Shown: piece after piece, positions 1 to 9,671 of the stretch
Layout of the letters: the number at the start of each line of letters is the position of its first letter
Numbering within the stretch: the first letter of the stretch is position 1
The notes under the pieces: generated by a model
The model's input: only the letters and a program-made list of their open reading frames with translations
Databases searched by the model: none
What the model was told of the DNA's origin: nothing
Position numbers and translations under genes: made by a program
Assembly (NCBI RefSeq): GCF_014696675.1
Contig: NZ_JACJQN010000012.1
Location: 1 to 64,000 of the forward strand
Reading direction: 5' to 3'
DNA: 64,000 nucleotides
From: Phormidium tenue FACHB-1052
GTDB taxonomy: Bacteria; Cyanobacteriota; Cyanobacteriia; Phormidesmidales; Phormidesmidaceae

Positions 1-32
1 CCGTAGACATGCTGGCTCACTCTGTTCGACTG

Positions 33-128
33 TTACTTCACTACCTCAAGTTCGGCGATGTCCCAGTCCCTCCACGGTTCATCCCTTAATTCAGCAATGC
101 CAAAATTTCTTTTAAGGTACGTTACCCC
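33..128 (-). pseudogene. C-terminal remnant of an unidentified protein
   Basis: Read on the minus strand, about 30 codons ending in TAA at 33-35 give a protein-like tail (ends DEPWRDWDIAELEVVK, rich in Trp and acidic residues). An in-frame TGA lies just upstream, so no complete gene can be built. The composition looks like a real protein end rather than random sequence, but I do not recognise the family. It lies next to an ankyrin pseudogene, and both fit a decaying accessory segment. Confidence is low because the open stretch is short. Confidence 0.3.
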
Positions 129-279
129 TCAGTGCTCTTATCGCGTTCATTTAGTCTGTCTGGAATGCGACTTGTAAAGCAGTAAGCCCGACCCTTACGG
201 AGCAACTGACAGTATCGGGCTGAGTAGATCGGTAGTTAACATCAGCCCCAGCTTAAAGCAGCAGTCAAATCAGACCGTA

Positions 280-483
280 TTAATTAATTTTTGCTGCCAT
301 GTGTAGCAAAATGTCAGAAGAACGGGTGCTAATAGTTACGTCTGCGCCGTTTGCCCGTAGAAGCTTAACAATTACCTCACCCTCAGCATAAATAGCAGAG
401 ATCAAAGGAGCCCGACCATTTCGGTCTACACCGCTTACGCCTGTGCCGTTTTTGAATTAGAACCGTAACAACATCTAGATTTT
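280..483 (-). pseudogene. Ankyrin-repeat pseudogene fragment, frameshifted
   Basis: On the minus strand this reads as one full ankyrin repeat (DRNGRAPLISAIYAEGEVIV followed by KLLRANGADVTIS) and ends at TAA 280-282. The last part of a preceding repeat (DVVTVLIQ) lies directly upstream but in another frame. Removing one base from the T5 run at 449-453 (A5 on the coding strand) joins the two into a continuous ankyrin pair. No start codon, SD or upstream repeats are left. Ankyrin proteins mediate protein-protein contacts; the original role of this one cannot be told. The frameshift in a homopolymer could also be a sequencing error, but the absence of the rest of the gene argues for true decay. 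Confidence 0.55.
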
Positions 484-595
484 TTGAACGCGATCGCTGG
501 TGGATCTGCCGTAGTAGTAGGCGCAGAGAATCTTCTTAACGACGCGTTTCAGATCCGATTATATTCGCCAGGCTGACGTAGAGCATGGAGCACCT

Positions 596-760
596 GTGCG
601 ATCCCCAGGCTGTTGCCGGGGAGGCAAGCCTACAATCTTACTCAGAAGTAGTCCTGCGTTTGCCAGACCTGAAACGGTAAGGGTGTGCAGAAAAGTGCAA
701 GGTGAACAATCTAGTTTGGTGTATTATGCAGAAAGTTCCCTGCAAGCTGCTGAGTTAAGA
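596..760 (+). other. Possible group II intron domain I fragment
   Basis: Starts with GTGCG (596-600), the usual 5' end of group II introns, followed by a hairpin-capable stretch, GGCAAGCCT, CAGAAGTAGTCCTG, AACGGTAAGG and AAGGTGAAC, which resemble blocks I associate with domain I of bacterial group II introns. No reverse transcriptase gene or 3' domain V/VI hairpin was seen downstream, so at most this is a 5' remnant. The 82-codon open frame across it has no recognisable protein features and is better explained as non-coding. This is recognition from memory, not an alignment. Confidence 0.25.
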
Positions 761-961
761 GTATGGACGAAGTATTTTGGTCTATCATCTTGCCTCCCAA
801 AGTTTAAAGAATATTTATCTTTGGGTGTTTCTCAGGTTAATTAAAAATCTTTGCTAAATAAAAAACTTTAGCAGCAGGCTATGCGCGAAGCCAGCTAGTT
901 AGCTTAATGCTTCGCAATACTTTAAAGCTTTGCTCAAAAAGTTTTAGCAATGATTTTTTCA

Positions 962-1002
962 AGGTTTTTGGAGTGTTACTAGATTGATACTCCAAAAAAC
1001 CT
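962..1002. repeat. Inverted repeat (13-bp arms)
   Basis: AGGTTTTTGGAGT (962-974) pairs with ACTCCAAAAAACCT (989-1002) apart from one extra A, leaving a 14-base loop. It lies in the gene-poor segment ahead of the TRIC-like gene and could be a terminator-like hairpin or the relic of a small repeat element. The neighbouring 870-1080 stretch is AT-rich and also carries short palindromes such as CTGTGCGAAGCAG, of the kind scattered in cyanobacterial spacers. Confidence 0.5.
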
Positions 1003-1137
1003 AGCGTCAATTTTTGCGATATCAAACTTTTGAATCTGAGTAGCTAACGGGAGAGTCTTCTCTAGCTAAAACTGCTGTGCGAAGCAGTGTCTTTATTAGC
1101 TACTCTCAAAAAATTAAGCTATTTCAGGTGCCAGTTC

Positions 1138-1743
1138 ATGCAAGTAATATATTTTGCCGACCTATTGGGAACCTTTGCCTTTTGTATAACAGGCATAATG
1201 GGTGGTATTCACCACAGAATTGACGTGGTCGGGGCCTTTTTTTTGGCTCTGGCCGCCGCAATGGGCGGAGGAATCATTCGGGATATGGTGCTGGGAGTAA
1301 AATCAAGCACGTTTAATGACCCACATTATCTGGCCACAGTTTTTATTGGTGTTATTTTTACCTATTTATTTGCGAATAAGATAAAAGACAGATATCAGCT
1401 TTTTATTTGCCTTGATGCATTAGGACTAGCTGTTTTTACGGTAATTGGCGTTGAAAAGGCCATTTTACTAGAAGTTCATTTCTTGGGAGCTATTCTTGCT
1501 GGCACATTGACGGCAACAGGAGGAGGGATAATTAGAGATGCGTTAATCGGTGAAATCCCGTTTATATTTCATCGAGAAATATACGCGGCTTCATCTCTCC
1601 TGGGAGGAATAACTTTTTACCTCATACATCAATCTAATTTACTGCCTCTTTCTTTTAATATTTTTCTGTCTTCTGCATTGATTTTTGGAGTTCGGCTGTG
1701 GGGGTATAAAAACAATGTCCAGATGCCACGCTTTCGTCGCTGA
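1138..1743 (+). CDS. TRIC/UPF0126-family cation channel protein
   Basis: 201-residue inner-membrane protein made of two homologous halves, each with three to four hydrophobic helices. The GGGIIRD motif appears at residues 43-49 and again at 128-134. In this family the glycine-kinked helices carrying it line a cation (mainly K+) pathway, and the proteins form trimers. Length fits the family (about 200). The frame is open from a GTG at 1087, but I chose the ATG at 1138 because the 17 extra residues are not membrane-like and AGGTG lies a few bases upstream of the ATG. It stands alone after a decayed region, and no operon partner is visible. Family assignment is strong; the physiological ion and role are not known from sequence. 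Confidence 0.85.
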   Translation: MQVIYFADLLGTFAFCITGIMGGIHHRIDVVGAFFLALAAAMGGGIIRDMVLGVKSSTFNDPHYLATVFIGVIFTYLFANKIKDRYQLFICLDALGLAVFTVIGVEKAILLEVHFLGAILAGTLTATGGGIIRDALIGEIPFIFHREIYAASSLLGGITFYLIHQSNLLPLSFNIFLSSALIFGVRLWGYKNNVQMPRFRR

Positions 1744-2016
1744 ATCCGTTAGGCTAAACTATTTGAAGATTTTTCGATAAATGAAACAACCCGTTATGTG
1801 GCTATCAACCTTATATCCTAATTAAGCAACTAGTTGGGATGATACCTTTTGCGCTAATCCTAAGAATGGGCAGTGACACCCTCGGTTTCTCTATCCCCCC
1901 ACCCTGTAATTTTGTTTTACCTATGGCGATCGCCGCTCTCCATTCCGTTAGGTTTTGCAAATCCATCACGTGGGAGACTGTATGAACTACACTACAGTCA
2001 CCGTTAAGGAGAAATC

Positions 2017-2997
2017 ATGAAAGCGATTGTCTGTACAGAATATGGATCACCTGAAGTTCTTCAGCTCAAGGAGGTAGAGAAACCCACTCCTAAGGAAAAT
2101 GAAGTACTGATCAAAATCTACGCAACAACAGTGACTTCGGCAGACGTACGTATTCGAAGGGCTGATCCATTCGGCGTCAGGCTTTTTTACGGTTTCAGAA
2201 AACCCAAAAAAAACACAATACTGGGATCTGAAGTCGCCGGAGAAATTGAGGCAATTGGCAAGAATGTCAGACAATTTAAGATTGGCGATCAGGTATTTGC
2301 TGGAGCAGGAATTAGCCTGGGTGCTAATGCCGAATACATCTGCTTACCCGAAGCAGGGGCAGTTGTATTAAAGCCGACCAACATGACGTATCAGGAAGCT
2401 GCCGCCGTACCTTTTGGGTCAACAACCGCATTAGTTTTCCTAAAAAATAAGGGAAATATTCAAAATGGACAAAAAGTTTTGATCTATGGGGCTTCTGGGT
2501 CTTTGGGGACTGCGGCTGTGCAACTTGCCAAAGTGTTTGGCGCAGACGTAACTGGGGTATGTAGTACAGCAAAATTGGGGCTGGTGAAATCTCTGGGAGC
2601 TGATGAGGTGATTGACTACACCAAAGAAGACTTTACCCAGAGCGGTAAGACCTACGATATTATTTTTGACACAACGGGCAAGAGTTCGTTTTCAGGCTGT
2701 TTAAAGTCACTGAAGCGAAATGGTATCTATCTCAGAGCTGTACATATAGACTTGCTTTCAATACTTCGAGGGTTATGGGTTTCAAAGACAACCCGTAAAA
2801 AAGTTGTGGGTGGGGTAGCGATCGAGAAAAAAGAAGACCTGATTTTTCTCAAAGAGTTGATTGAGGCGGGGAAGATGAAGACGGCTATAGATAGGCATTA
2901 TGCGCTGGAACAGACTGCTGATGCCCATAGATATGTTGAACAAGGACACAAGCGGGGGAATGTGGTTATCACTGTGAAACACCGTAGCGAAACCTAA
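2017..2997 (+). CDS. NAD(P)-dependent alcohol dehydrogenase / quinone oxidoreductase-like (MDR)
   Basis: 326-residue medium-chain dehydrogenase/reductase. The N-terminal GroES-like half has GSEVAGEI at 70-77; the Rossmann half starts at GASGSLG (158-164), where NAD(P)H binds, followed by [11 protein letters not shown], typical of the family. The cysteines of the structural-zinc lobe are absent, which places it with zinc-independent quinone oxidoreductase/enoyl reductase-like members rather than zinc alcohol dehydrogenases. The start is supported by AAGGAG eight bases upstream. It is a single gene with no linked pathway genes, so its substrate (quinone, enone or aldehyde) cannot be named. Its GC content is lower than that of the genes that follow. 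Confidence 0.85.
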   Translation: MKAIVCTEYGSPEVLQLKEVEKPTPKENEVLIKIYATTVTSADVRIRRADPFGVRLFYGFRKPKKNTILGSEVAGEIEAIGKNVRQFKIGDQVFAGAGISLGANAEYICLPEAGAVVLKPTNMTYQEAAAVPFGSTTALVFLKNKGNIQNGQKVLIYGASGSLGTAAVQLAKVFGADVTGVCSTAKLGLVKSLGADEVIDYTKEDFTQSGKTYDIIFDTTGKSSFSGCLKSLKRNGIYLRAVHIDLLSILRGLWVSKTTRKKVVGGVAIEKKEDLIFLKELIEAGKMKTAIDRHYALEQTADAHRYVEQGHKRGNVVITVKHRSET

Positions 2998-3335
2998 CGA
3001 TCGCATTGCGCCAAATCTTCACCATGTCCACCAGGATCGCTGGTTTTGTTGCGTTCGGTGATCGCAACCCCTATGCCAGGTATCAAGTCTGGGTTCAGAT
3101 GAGGTGACCTATTGGGCTGCTCTCTTCTGCATCTGTCTCGCTAGTGATCATCTCTTCGCGTTCTCTGCCTCACCTCACCCGGCGGCAATAGGTGCGATCG
3201 CACTAACCCCCGTGCCCTACAGCAGATGGCTCTCCGCTAAACCCGTCCTATAACTGACCAGCTCAGCGGCCCAAACCGCCTCACGTTCAACGTCTACCTA
3301 AAGGATGATTTATATTCCCGCCAGAGTCGAGTTGA
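2998..3335. other. Intergenic region, no gene recognised
   Basis: About 340 bases between the oxidoreductase and the hybrid kinase. It contains HIP1-like sites (for example GTGCGATCGCAC near 3193) and short open stretches with no coding character. No convincing terminator, promoter or RNA structure was identified. Confidence 0.5.
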
Positions 3336-6300
3336 ATGGATTTACCGTTTATGTATACGGTTCCATTTTCCATGAAACGCAACGCGAGCGGAAAGTTTGT
3401 GAACAATTGGGAGCAAGAGACTAAACATCGAGTCAGCCTATCTCTAACCCCCACGGCTTGGCGATCGCTCGATCAAGCGGCGCAACAACGAGGTATTTCG
3501 CGCTCTGAAGTGATTGAACAGTTTGCCCGCAGCTTAGAGGCGGCGGATGCCACCGGCTCGGACGGAGAAAATGCTCAAATCGTGCGGTTGCAAACCCAAC
3601 TACTTGAGCTACAGCAGCAGAACCGGTTGCGAGAGGAGCGGTTGGCCAATTCCCCAGATCAAGCAGAGCGGGCGACGGAAGGCAAAGTCGCCGCTGTTTT
3701 AGAACGCATCACCGATGCGTTTGTGGCCTTTGACCGCCATTGGCACTACACCTATGTCAATCAGGCAGCGGCTCAAATTTTGCACAAAACCCCTGAAGAC
3801 CTGGTTGGCAAACATGTTTGGAACGATGTTTTTCCTCATTTGGTGGGTGGAGCCGCCTACGAGGCCATGCAGCGGGCGATCGCTGAGCAAGTTCCGGTAG
3901 CCTGGGAAGAATTTGGCGAACCCGTTCAATGCTGGCTGGAGGCAAGAGCCTATCCCTCAGCAGAGGGACTCACGGTTTATTTTCGGGATGTGACCGATCG
4001 CAAGCAAGCCGAGGTAGAGCGAGAGCAATTACTCCGCGACTTGGAGACAGAACGGGCTCAGTTTGAAGCGGTGCTCCGCCAGATGCCAGCGGGGGTTTTG
4101 ATTGCAGAGGCCTCATCTAACCGATTAGTGCTGGCCAACGAGCAGGCCAAACAAATTATCGGATACGACTTTGAGCAGTCCTACGAACTGGAGGACTATG
4201 AACCGATCACGCCGTTTACAGCGTTTCGCCCCGAAGGGCAACAGTATGCGCCGCATGAATATCCCCTGCCGCGATCGCTGAGAGCCGGTGAGGTCGTGAT
4301 CCATGAGGAAATGGAACTACGCTACGAGGATGGCAAGCGTACCGTAATTACGGTCAGTTCAACCCCAATACTCGATAAGCAAGGGCAAATTTTGGCAGCC
4401 GCTGTGGTGCTTCAAGACATCACCGAACACCAGCAAACCGAAAGCTTACTCAGGCAGCAGGCCGAAGATCTCGAAAACCAGCAGAAGTGGTTAGAAGCCG
4501 TCCTCAACTTGATGCCAACGCCCACCACGTTTATTGACCCAGAAACCGCAAAAGTCATTTTTGCCAACCGCATTGCCAATGAGCTAGCCGGAGGCGATCT
4601 ACCCAAACACAAATCCCTGGAGGAATACGCCAACGCCTATTACTGCACCGATGCCCAGGGCGATCGCATTGCCATTGACCAAATGCCCGCCGTGCTGCTT
4701 GCCCGTGGGGAGCGGTTACAGAGCGTTGAAATGAACTGGCATACCCCCGGCGGCGTTCGGGCCACCCTCTGCTGGGGAGAAATCATGCCCGCTATGTATG
4801 GGCATCCGGCGATCGGCATTGTCATGTTTCAAGATGTGACCCGCCTCAAGCAGATTGAGGCCAACCTGCGCCAGGCCGAAGAACGCTTACATCTGGCCCT
4901 CTCATCGGCCCAGATGGTCGCCTGGGATGTGAACTTAGAAACAGAGCAAGTCGTGTGTTCTCCCAACGCCGAAGAGGTTTGGGGCATGCAGGTGGGCACC
5001 GCAGACGAGTTTCGGGCCTGCATTCACCCAGACGATCGGCCTCTGCTGAGGCAAGCGACCGCAGAGGCTCTAATGGGAGACCGGGTTTTTGCCCAAGAAT
5101 ATCGCGTGATCGCGGCCAACGGTGAGGTGCGCTGGCTCAAGGGTCAGGGCCAGATTTACCTTAACGAATCTGGGCAAGCCGTCCGCATGGCCGGGGTTTC
5201 GCTCAATATTTCCGATCGCAAGCACATCGAAGCCAATCGCGAGGCCCTGCTCGCAGAACTCCAGCGCAAAGAACAGCAGCAGCAATTTTTGATCGAACTG
5301 AACGATGCCGCTCGCACCCTGCAAGACTCAGAAGAAATCGTCTGGCAAGTCGTTAGCGCCACTGGCAAACATTTCAATGTCACCCGCTGTGCCTACGGTG
5401 AAATTGATGCCGCCCAAGAACATGTGACCGTCGATCGCGACTACTGCGACGGCGTCGTCAGCGTGGTGGGTGCCCATCGGATGGATTTGTTTGGGGCTGA
5501 GATCATTGCCGAGCTCAAGCAGGGCAAAACCATTGTGGTTGATGATGTCGATCGCGACCCTCGCACCGCCGGAGCCAGTGCGGCAGCCTTTGCCGCCATT
5601 GAAACCAAATCGCTGCTCTGCGTGCCGCTGGTCAAGCGAGGGCGGTTTGTGGCCCTGTTGGTGCTGCACCATGCGATGCCACGCCCCTGGACGGCAGACA
5701 ATGTGGCTATGATGGAGCGCATCGCTGAAAAAACCTGGCTGGCCGTCGAGCGATCGCGGGCCGAAGCAGACCTGCGCGAAAGTGAAGCGCGGCTACAGCT
5801 CGCCCTCAATATTGGCCGCATGGGCACCTGGGAATGGGACATGCAGACCGACAGCATCCGCTGGTCGGCCAGGCATTTCACTATCCTGGGTTTCCAGCCC
5901 GACGAATGCGTGCCGAGCTACGAGCGGTGGGCCAGCCGCGTCCATCCCGACGACCTGCCGAGCGCCAAGGCAAAGCTTCAGCAGGCGATTGATGAACGCA
6001 CCGAGTACTATCAGGAATATCGGCTGCGCTGGCCCGATGGAACCATTCGCTGGGTCGAATCTAGAGGGCAGTTTGCCTACGATATTCAGGGCCACCCCAA
6101 GCAATCGATCGGGGCTGTCATCGATATTACCGAGCGCAAGCAGGCAGAACAAGCCCTGCATCAGGCGCTGCAAAAGCTCAACTTCCACGTTGAAAACACG
6201 CCGATGGCCGTCGTCGAGTGGGATAGCGACTTTCGAGTGATTCGGTGGTCAGCGGGCGCAGAGCGCATTTTAGGTTGGCAAGCTGAAGAAATACTGGGCA

Positions 6301-8654
6301 AAACCTTAACCGAGATTCCCTTTGTCTATGAAGACGATCTAGAATCCGTCACCGATGTCTGCCACCGCCTGGTCTATGGCAAAGAGCCCCACATTTTTTC
6401 CTACAACCGCAACTACACCAAAGATCGCGCCGTGGTTCACTGCGAGTGGTACAACTCCAGCCTTAAAGATGAATCGGGCCAGATGACCTCAGTCTTGTCG
6501 CTGGTGCTCGATGTCACCGATCGCAAGCTGGCTGAGCAGGAGCGAGAACAATTGCTTGGCCGAGAACGCGCCGCCCGCTCTCAGGCCGAAGCCGCCCAAC
6601 AGCAATTGGCCACTATCGTTGACACCTCCCCAGTGGGGCTAGCGCTATTAGACAGTGAGCAGCGATTTATCGCCATCAATGACGCCCTAGCTGAAATCAA
6701 TGGGTTGCCCCGTGCCTATCACCTGGGCAAGTCTATTCAAGAGCTGTTTGGTCAGACTGATCCCGCCATGGTCGAGGTTGTTCGTCAGGTCTATGCCACG
6801 GGTCAGCCATTTATCTCGCCTAACCTGCCCATCAATGTACCTGGGCGTGACGATCACCGTCCCGGCTACTACAACGTTTACTACATGCCAACGGTTGACT
6901 CAAATCAGCGGGTAGAAGGGCTTTTGGCCTCGGTTGTCGATGTCACAGAGCGCGTCAAGCTAGAGCGCGCCCAACAATATCTCGCTGAGTCAAGCGCTGT
7001 GCTGGCATCGTCTCTAGACTACCAAACGACCCTAGAGCAAGTTGCCCAGCTCACCGTACCGGAATTGGCCGACTGGTGTACCGTCCACATCGTGGAAGAG
7101 AATGGTGCCATTGACCAAATTGCCGTGGCCCATGCTGACCCGGCCAAGCTGGAATGGGCCGAGCAGATTCGAGACAAGTATCCCTTAGATAAGAATGCAG
7201 AGCGCGGTGCCGCCCTGACCCTGCGCACCGGACAACCCGACTTTATCCCTGAAATTCCCGATGAGCTGTTGATCCATGCCGCCAAAGACCCTGAGCATCT
7301 AGAGATTTTGCGGCAGGTTGGCTTTAGCTCAGCGATGACGGTGGCGCTGCGCAGCCAAGACCGCATTATCGGTGCCATCTCGTTTATCTCGGCTGAGTCG
7401 GGTCGACGCTACGCCGCCGCAGACTTGCAGCTCGCTGAAGAATTGGCGCAGCGGGCTTCATTGGCGATCGAAAATGCTCAGCTCTACCAGGCGGCTCAGC
7501 GCGATCGCACCAAAGCCGAAGCCGCCAACCGCATCAAAGATGAGTTCTTAGCGGTTTTGTCCCACGAATTGCGATCGCCTTTGAACCCAATTTTGGGCTG
7601 GGTGACAATCTTGCGCAGCAAGCAGCTAGATGCGGCCAGAGCTGACCAGGCCTTAGAAACCATCGAGCGCAACGCCAAACTCCAGGCCCAGCTGATCGAA
7701 GATCTGCTCGATGTCTCGCGCATTTTGCAGGGCAAGCTGACCCTGACCGTTGCCCCAGTCAATCTAGTCACCACCATTGAAGCGGCGGCTGAAACCGTGC
7801 GCCTGGCGGCTGAGGCCAAACGGATTCAGATGCAAACTACGCTAAATGCGATCGAGGGCCAGGTGTTAGGTGACACCAACCGGCTCCAGCAGGTGATTTG
7901 GAACTTGCTCTCCAACGCAGTCAAGTTCACCCCGGCGGGGGGGCACGTGTCCATCACCCTAGAGCAGGTGGACACCTACGCTCAAATTCGGGTAAGCGAC
8001 ACCGGCAAGGGCATTCACCCCGACTTTTTGCCCCACGTCTTTGACTACTTTCGGCAAGAAGATGGCACCACCACGCGACAGTTTGGCGGCCTTGGCCTCG
8101 GCCTGGCGATCGTGCGTCAGCTCACCGAACTGCACGGCGGGCTAGTGTCTGCCGACAGCCCCGGCCAAGACCTCGGCGCGACCTTCACCGTGCGGCTTCC
8201 CCTCACCCTAGTCAGGCAAAATCAACCGTCGCCCGTCAAACCCCTAGACAAAGCGACCGACTTAACCGGGCTACAGATCTTGGTGGTCGACGACGAGGCC
8301 GACATGCGAGAGCTGGCGTCATTCATTCTCACCCAGGCGGGGGCACAGGTGGCGACAGCCGCCTCAGCGATGCAAGCGCTCAGCCGACTCAATCAGTCGG
8401 TGCCCGACCTCTTGCTGTGCGATGTCGGCATGCCCGAGATGAATGGCTACGCGCTGATTCAGCAGATTCGCCAGCGACGCCCCGACCAGGGGGGCAACCT
8501 GCCCGCGATCGCCCTGACAGCCTATGCCGGAGAGATCAACCAGCAGCATGCCCTGGACGCTGGCTTTCAGCTGCATCTAGCCAAACCCATCGAACCAGAC
8601 CGCTTGGTGCGAACGATCGCCACCCTGGTGAAGCCACCTCCGCCAGAATGCTAG
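3336..8654 (+). CDS. Hybrid sensor histidine kinase / response regulator with N-terminal RHH domain
   Basis: 1772 residues, no membrane segment, so probably cytoplasmic. Order: ribbon-helix-helix (CopG/MetJ-type) domain about 28-65 (HRVSLSLTPTAWRSLDQAAQ then RGISRSEVIEQF); PAS about 115-225; PAS 240-365; PAS 385-510; PAS (fold 3) 520-635; GAF 650-810; PAS (fold 3) 815-930; PAS 940-1060; PAS 1085-1210; GAF 1230-1390; HisKA with phospho-accepting His1410 (SHELRSP); HATPase with N box (NAVKFTP), G1 (DTGKGI) and G2 (GLGLGL); receiver domain with Asp1696 (LLCDVGMPEMNG). It should autophosphorylate and pass phosphate to its own receiver. An RHH domain on a kinase is unusual and suggests direct DNA binding or dimerisation. 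The ATG at 3336 gives the longest frame; the ATG at 3372 (MKRNASGKFVNNW) is a plausible alternative start, and neither has a clear SD. No response regulator gene is adjacent. Confidence 0.93.
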   Translation: MDLPFMYTVPFSMKRNASGKFVNNWEQETKHRVSLSLTPTAWRSLDQAAQQRGISRSEVIEQFARSLEAADATGSDGENAQIVRLQTQLLELQQQNRLREERLANSPDQAERATEGKVAAVLERITDAFVAFDRHWHYTYVNQAAAQILHKTPEDLVGKHVWNDVFPHLVGGAAYEAMQRAIAEQVPVAWEEFGEPVQCWLEARAYPSAEGLTVYFRDVTDRKQAEVEREQLLRDLETERAQFEAVLRQMPAGVLIAEASSNRLVLANEQAKQIIGYDFEQSYELEDYEPITPFTAFRPEGQQYAPHEYPLPRSLRAGEVVIHEEMELRYEDGKRTVITVSSTPILDKQGQILAAAVVLQDITEHQQTESLLRQQAEDLENQQKWLEAVLNLMPTPTTFIDPETAKVIFANRIANELAGGDLPKHKSLEEYANAYYCTDAQGDRIAIDQMPAVLLARGERLQSVEMNWHTPGGVRATLCWGEIMPAMYGHPAIGIVMFQDVTRLKQIEANLRQAEERLHLALSSAQMVAWDVNLETEQVVCSPNAEEVWGMQVGTADEFRACIHPDDRPLLRQATAEALMGDRVFAQEYRVIAANGEVRWLKGQGQIYLNESGQAVRMAGVSLNISDRKHIEANREALLAELQRKEQQQQFLIELNDAARTLQDSEEIVWQVVSATGKHFNVTRCAYGEIDAAQEHVTVDRDYCDGVVSVVGAHRMDLFGAEIIAELKQGKTIVVDDVDRDPRTAGASAAAFAAIETKSLLCVPLVKRGRFVALLVLHHAMPRPWTADNVAMMERIAEKTWLAVERSRAEADLRESEARLQLALNIGRMGTWEWDMQTDSIRWSARHFTILGFQPDECVPSYERWASRVHPDDLPSAKAKLQQAIDERTEYYQEYRLRWPDGTIRWVESRGQFAYDIQGHPKQSIGAVIDITERKQAEQALHQALQKLNFHVENTPMAVVEWDSDFRVIRWSAGAERILGWQAEEILGKTLTEIPFVYEDDLESVTDVCHRLVYGKEPHIFSYNRNYTKDRAVVHCEWYNSSLKDESGQMTSVLSLVLDVTDRKLAEQEREQLLGRERAARSQAEAAQQQLATIVDTSPVGLALLDSEQRFIAINDALAEINGLPRAYHLGKSIQELFGQTDPAMVEVVRQVYATGQPFISPNLPINVPGRDDHRPGYYNVYYMPTVDSNQRVEGLLASVVDVTERVKLERAQQYLAESSAVLASSLDYQTTLEQVAQLTVPELADWCTVHIVEENGAIDQIAVAHADPAKLEWAEQIRDKYPLDKNAERGAALTLRTGQPDFIPEIPDELLIHAAKDPEHLEILRQVGFSSAMTVALRSQDRIIGAISFISAESGRRYAAADLQLAEELAQRASLAIENAQLYQAAQRDRTKAEAANRIKDEFLAVLSHELRSPLNPILGWVTILRSKQLDAARADQALETIERNAKLQAQLIEDLLDVSRILQGKLTLTVAPVNLVTTIEAAAETVRLAAEAKRIQMQTTLNAIEGQVLGDTNRLQQVIWNLLSNAVKFTPAGGHVSITLEQVDTYAQIRVSDTGKGIHPDFLPHVFDYFRQEDGTTTRQFGGLGLGLAIVRQLTELHGGLVSADSPGQDLGATFTVRLPLTLVRQNQPSPVKPLDKATDLTGLQILVVDDEADMRELASFILTQAGAQVATAASAMQALSRLNQSVPDLLLCDVGMPEMNGYALIQQIRQRRPDQGGNLPAIALTAYAGEINQQHALDAGFQLHLAKPIEPDRLVRTIATLVKPPPPEC

Positions 8655-8717
8655 TGTCGCGTCGGCACCGGTTGCGGGGGTGGGCGATAATACCCTCGGT
8701 TTCTTTGCCCCACCACC

Positions 8718-9671
8718 ATGCTGCAATACGTGCGATCGCGCCTGCTGCCCTACCTGCGCACCCAGGTGCTCCCGTCTAAACCTGCCCAGCTCCTGATTCA
8801 AACCTGGCTGAAGTGGGATCGCGACAACGTGCCCGGCATGGCGGCGGCGCTGTCGTACTACGCGCTGTTTTCGCTGTTTCCGCTGCTGCTGGTGGTGCTC
8901 AGCATCATCGGAGCGCTGGTGGGGCCAAACACCGAGGTGTTTGAGGCCATCGAGGCGGTGATTGTGCGCTACCTGCCCCCCGAAGTGCATGACTTAATCA
9001 AAGACACCCTTGTATCGCTCAACGAAAACAGCGTGGGGGCGGGGCTGATTGGCTTTGGCATTTTGCTGTTTGCCGCCAGCACTATCTTTGCCATGCTCAA
9101 GCGATCGGTGAACAAAATCTGGGAAACCCCCAGCCGCGTCAGCGAAGCCGGATCGCCCGCCCGCATGGCCCTCTTTTTTGTGGTGAATAAACTCTCGGCC
9201 TTTGTGCTGGTGCTGGCTACGGCGCTGCTGCTGCTGGCCTCGCTGCTGTCAGACATTGTGATTAAAATCATTCTCACCCTAATCAATACCTTTCAAGAAA
9301 CCTTCGACTTTCTCACCATTGACGAAGCGATTTTGAGCAAAACCCTGGAGGCGGGCTGGTCGTTTTTGGCGCTCGGGTTTGCGATCGCCGGTCTGTTCCG
9401 CCTCCTCCCCAGCATCAAGCTCTCCTGGCGCGATATCTGGCCCGGTGCCCTGCTCACCACTCTGCTGCTGGCCGGGTTGCAGTGGCTCGTTAGCAACAGC
9501 GTCATTAGTCTGGGCAGCCGCTTCGTCTCCTACGGCGTCATCGGCAGCGTCATGATTCTCATGCTGTGGATCTTTCTGGCCTGCCAAATCTTCTTTGCGG
9601 GCTGCGAATTTTCGTTTGTCTATGCCCACCTGTTTGGCACCAAACGCCGAGCGGCGCGGTTTGGCGAGTGA
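8718..9671 (+). CDS. YihY/BrkB-family membrane protein
   Basis: 317-residue integral membrane protein with about six hydrophobic helices. The family signature is visible at the start of the core (WDRDNVPGMAAALSYYALFS), followed by LFPLLLVVL and a long middle region, ending in the usual VISLGSRFVSYGVIGSVMIL-type helix pair. The family was once called ribonuclease BN in error; it is now treated as an inner-membrane protein of unknown function. The ATG lies only 14 bases after a GATAAT/ACCCTCGGTTTCT stretch, suggesting a very short leader. It follows the kinase by 63 bases on the same strand, but a functional link is not evident. Confidence 0.88.
   Translation: MLQYVRSRLLPYLRTQVLPSKPAQLLIQTWLKWDRDNVPGMAAALSYYALFSLFPLLLVVLSIIGALVGPNTEVFEAIEAVIVRYLPPEVHDLIKDTLVSLNENSVGAGLIGFGILLFAASTIFAMLKRSVNKIWETPSRVSEAGSPARMALFFVVNKLSAFVLVLATALLLLASLLSDIVIKIILTLINTFQETFDFLTIDEAILSKTLEAGWSFLALGFAIAGLFRLLPSIKLSWRDIWPGALLTTLLLAGLQWLVSNSVISLGSRFVSYGVIGSVMILMLWIFLACQIFFAGCEFSFVYAHLFGTKRRAARFGE

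Noticed and set aside
596-844. 82-codon open frame in the decayed region
   Set aside because: GTG start without SD, no recognisable protein features, and it overlaps intron-like sequence blocks.
5441-5881. 146-codon minus-strand open frame inside the histidine kinase gene
   Set aside because: Antisense shadow without domain features inside a continuous multi-domain protein.
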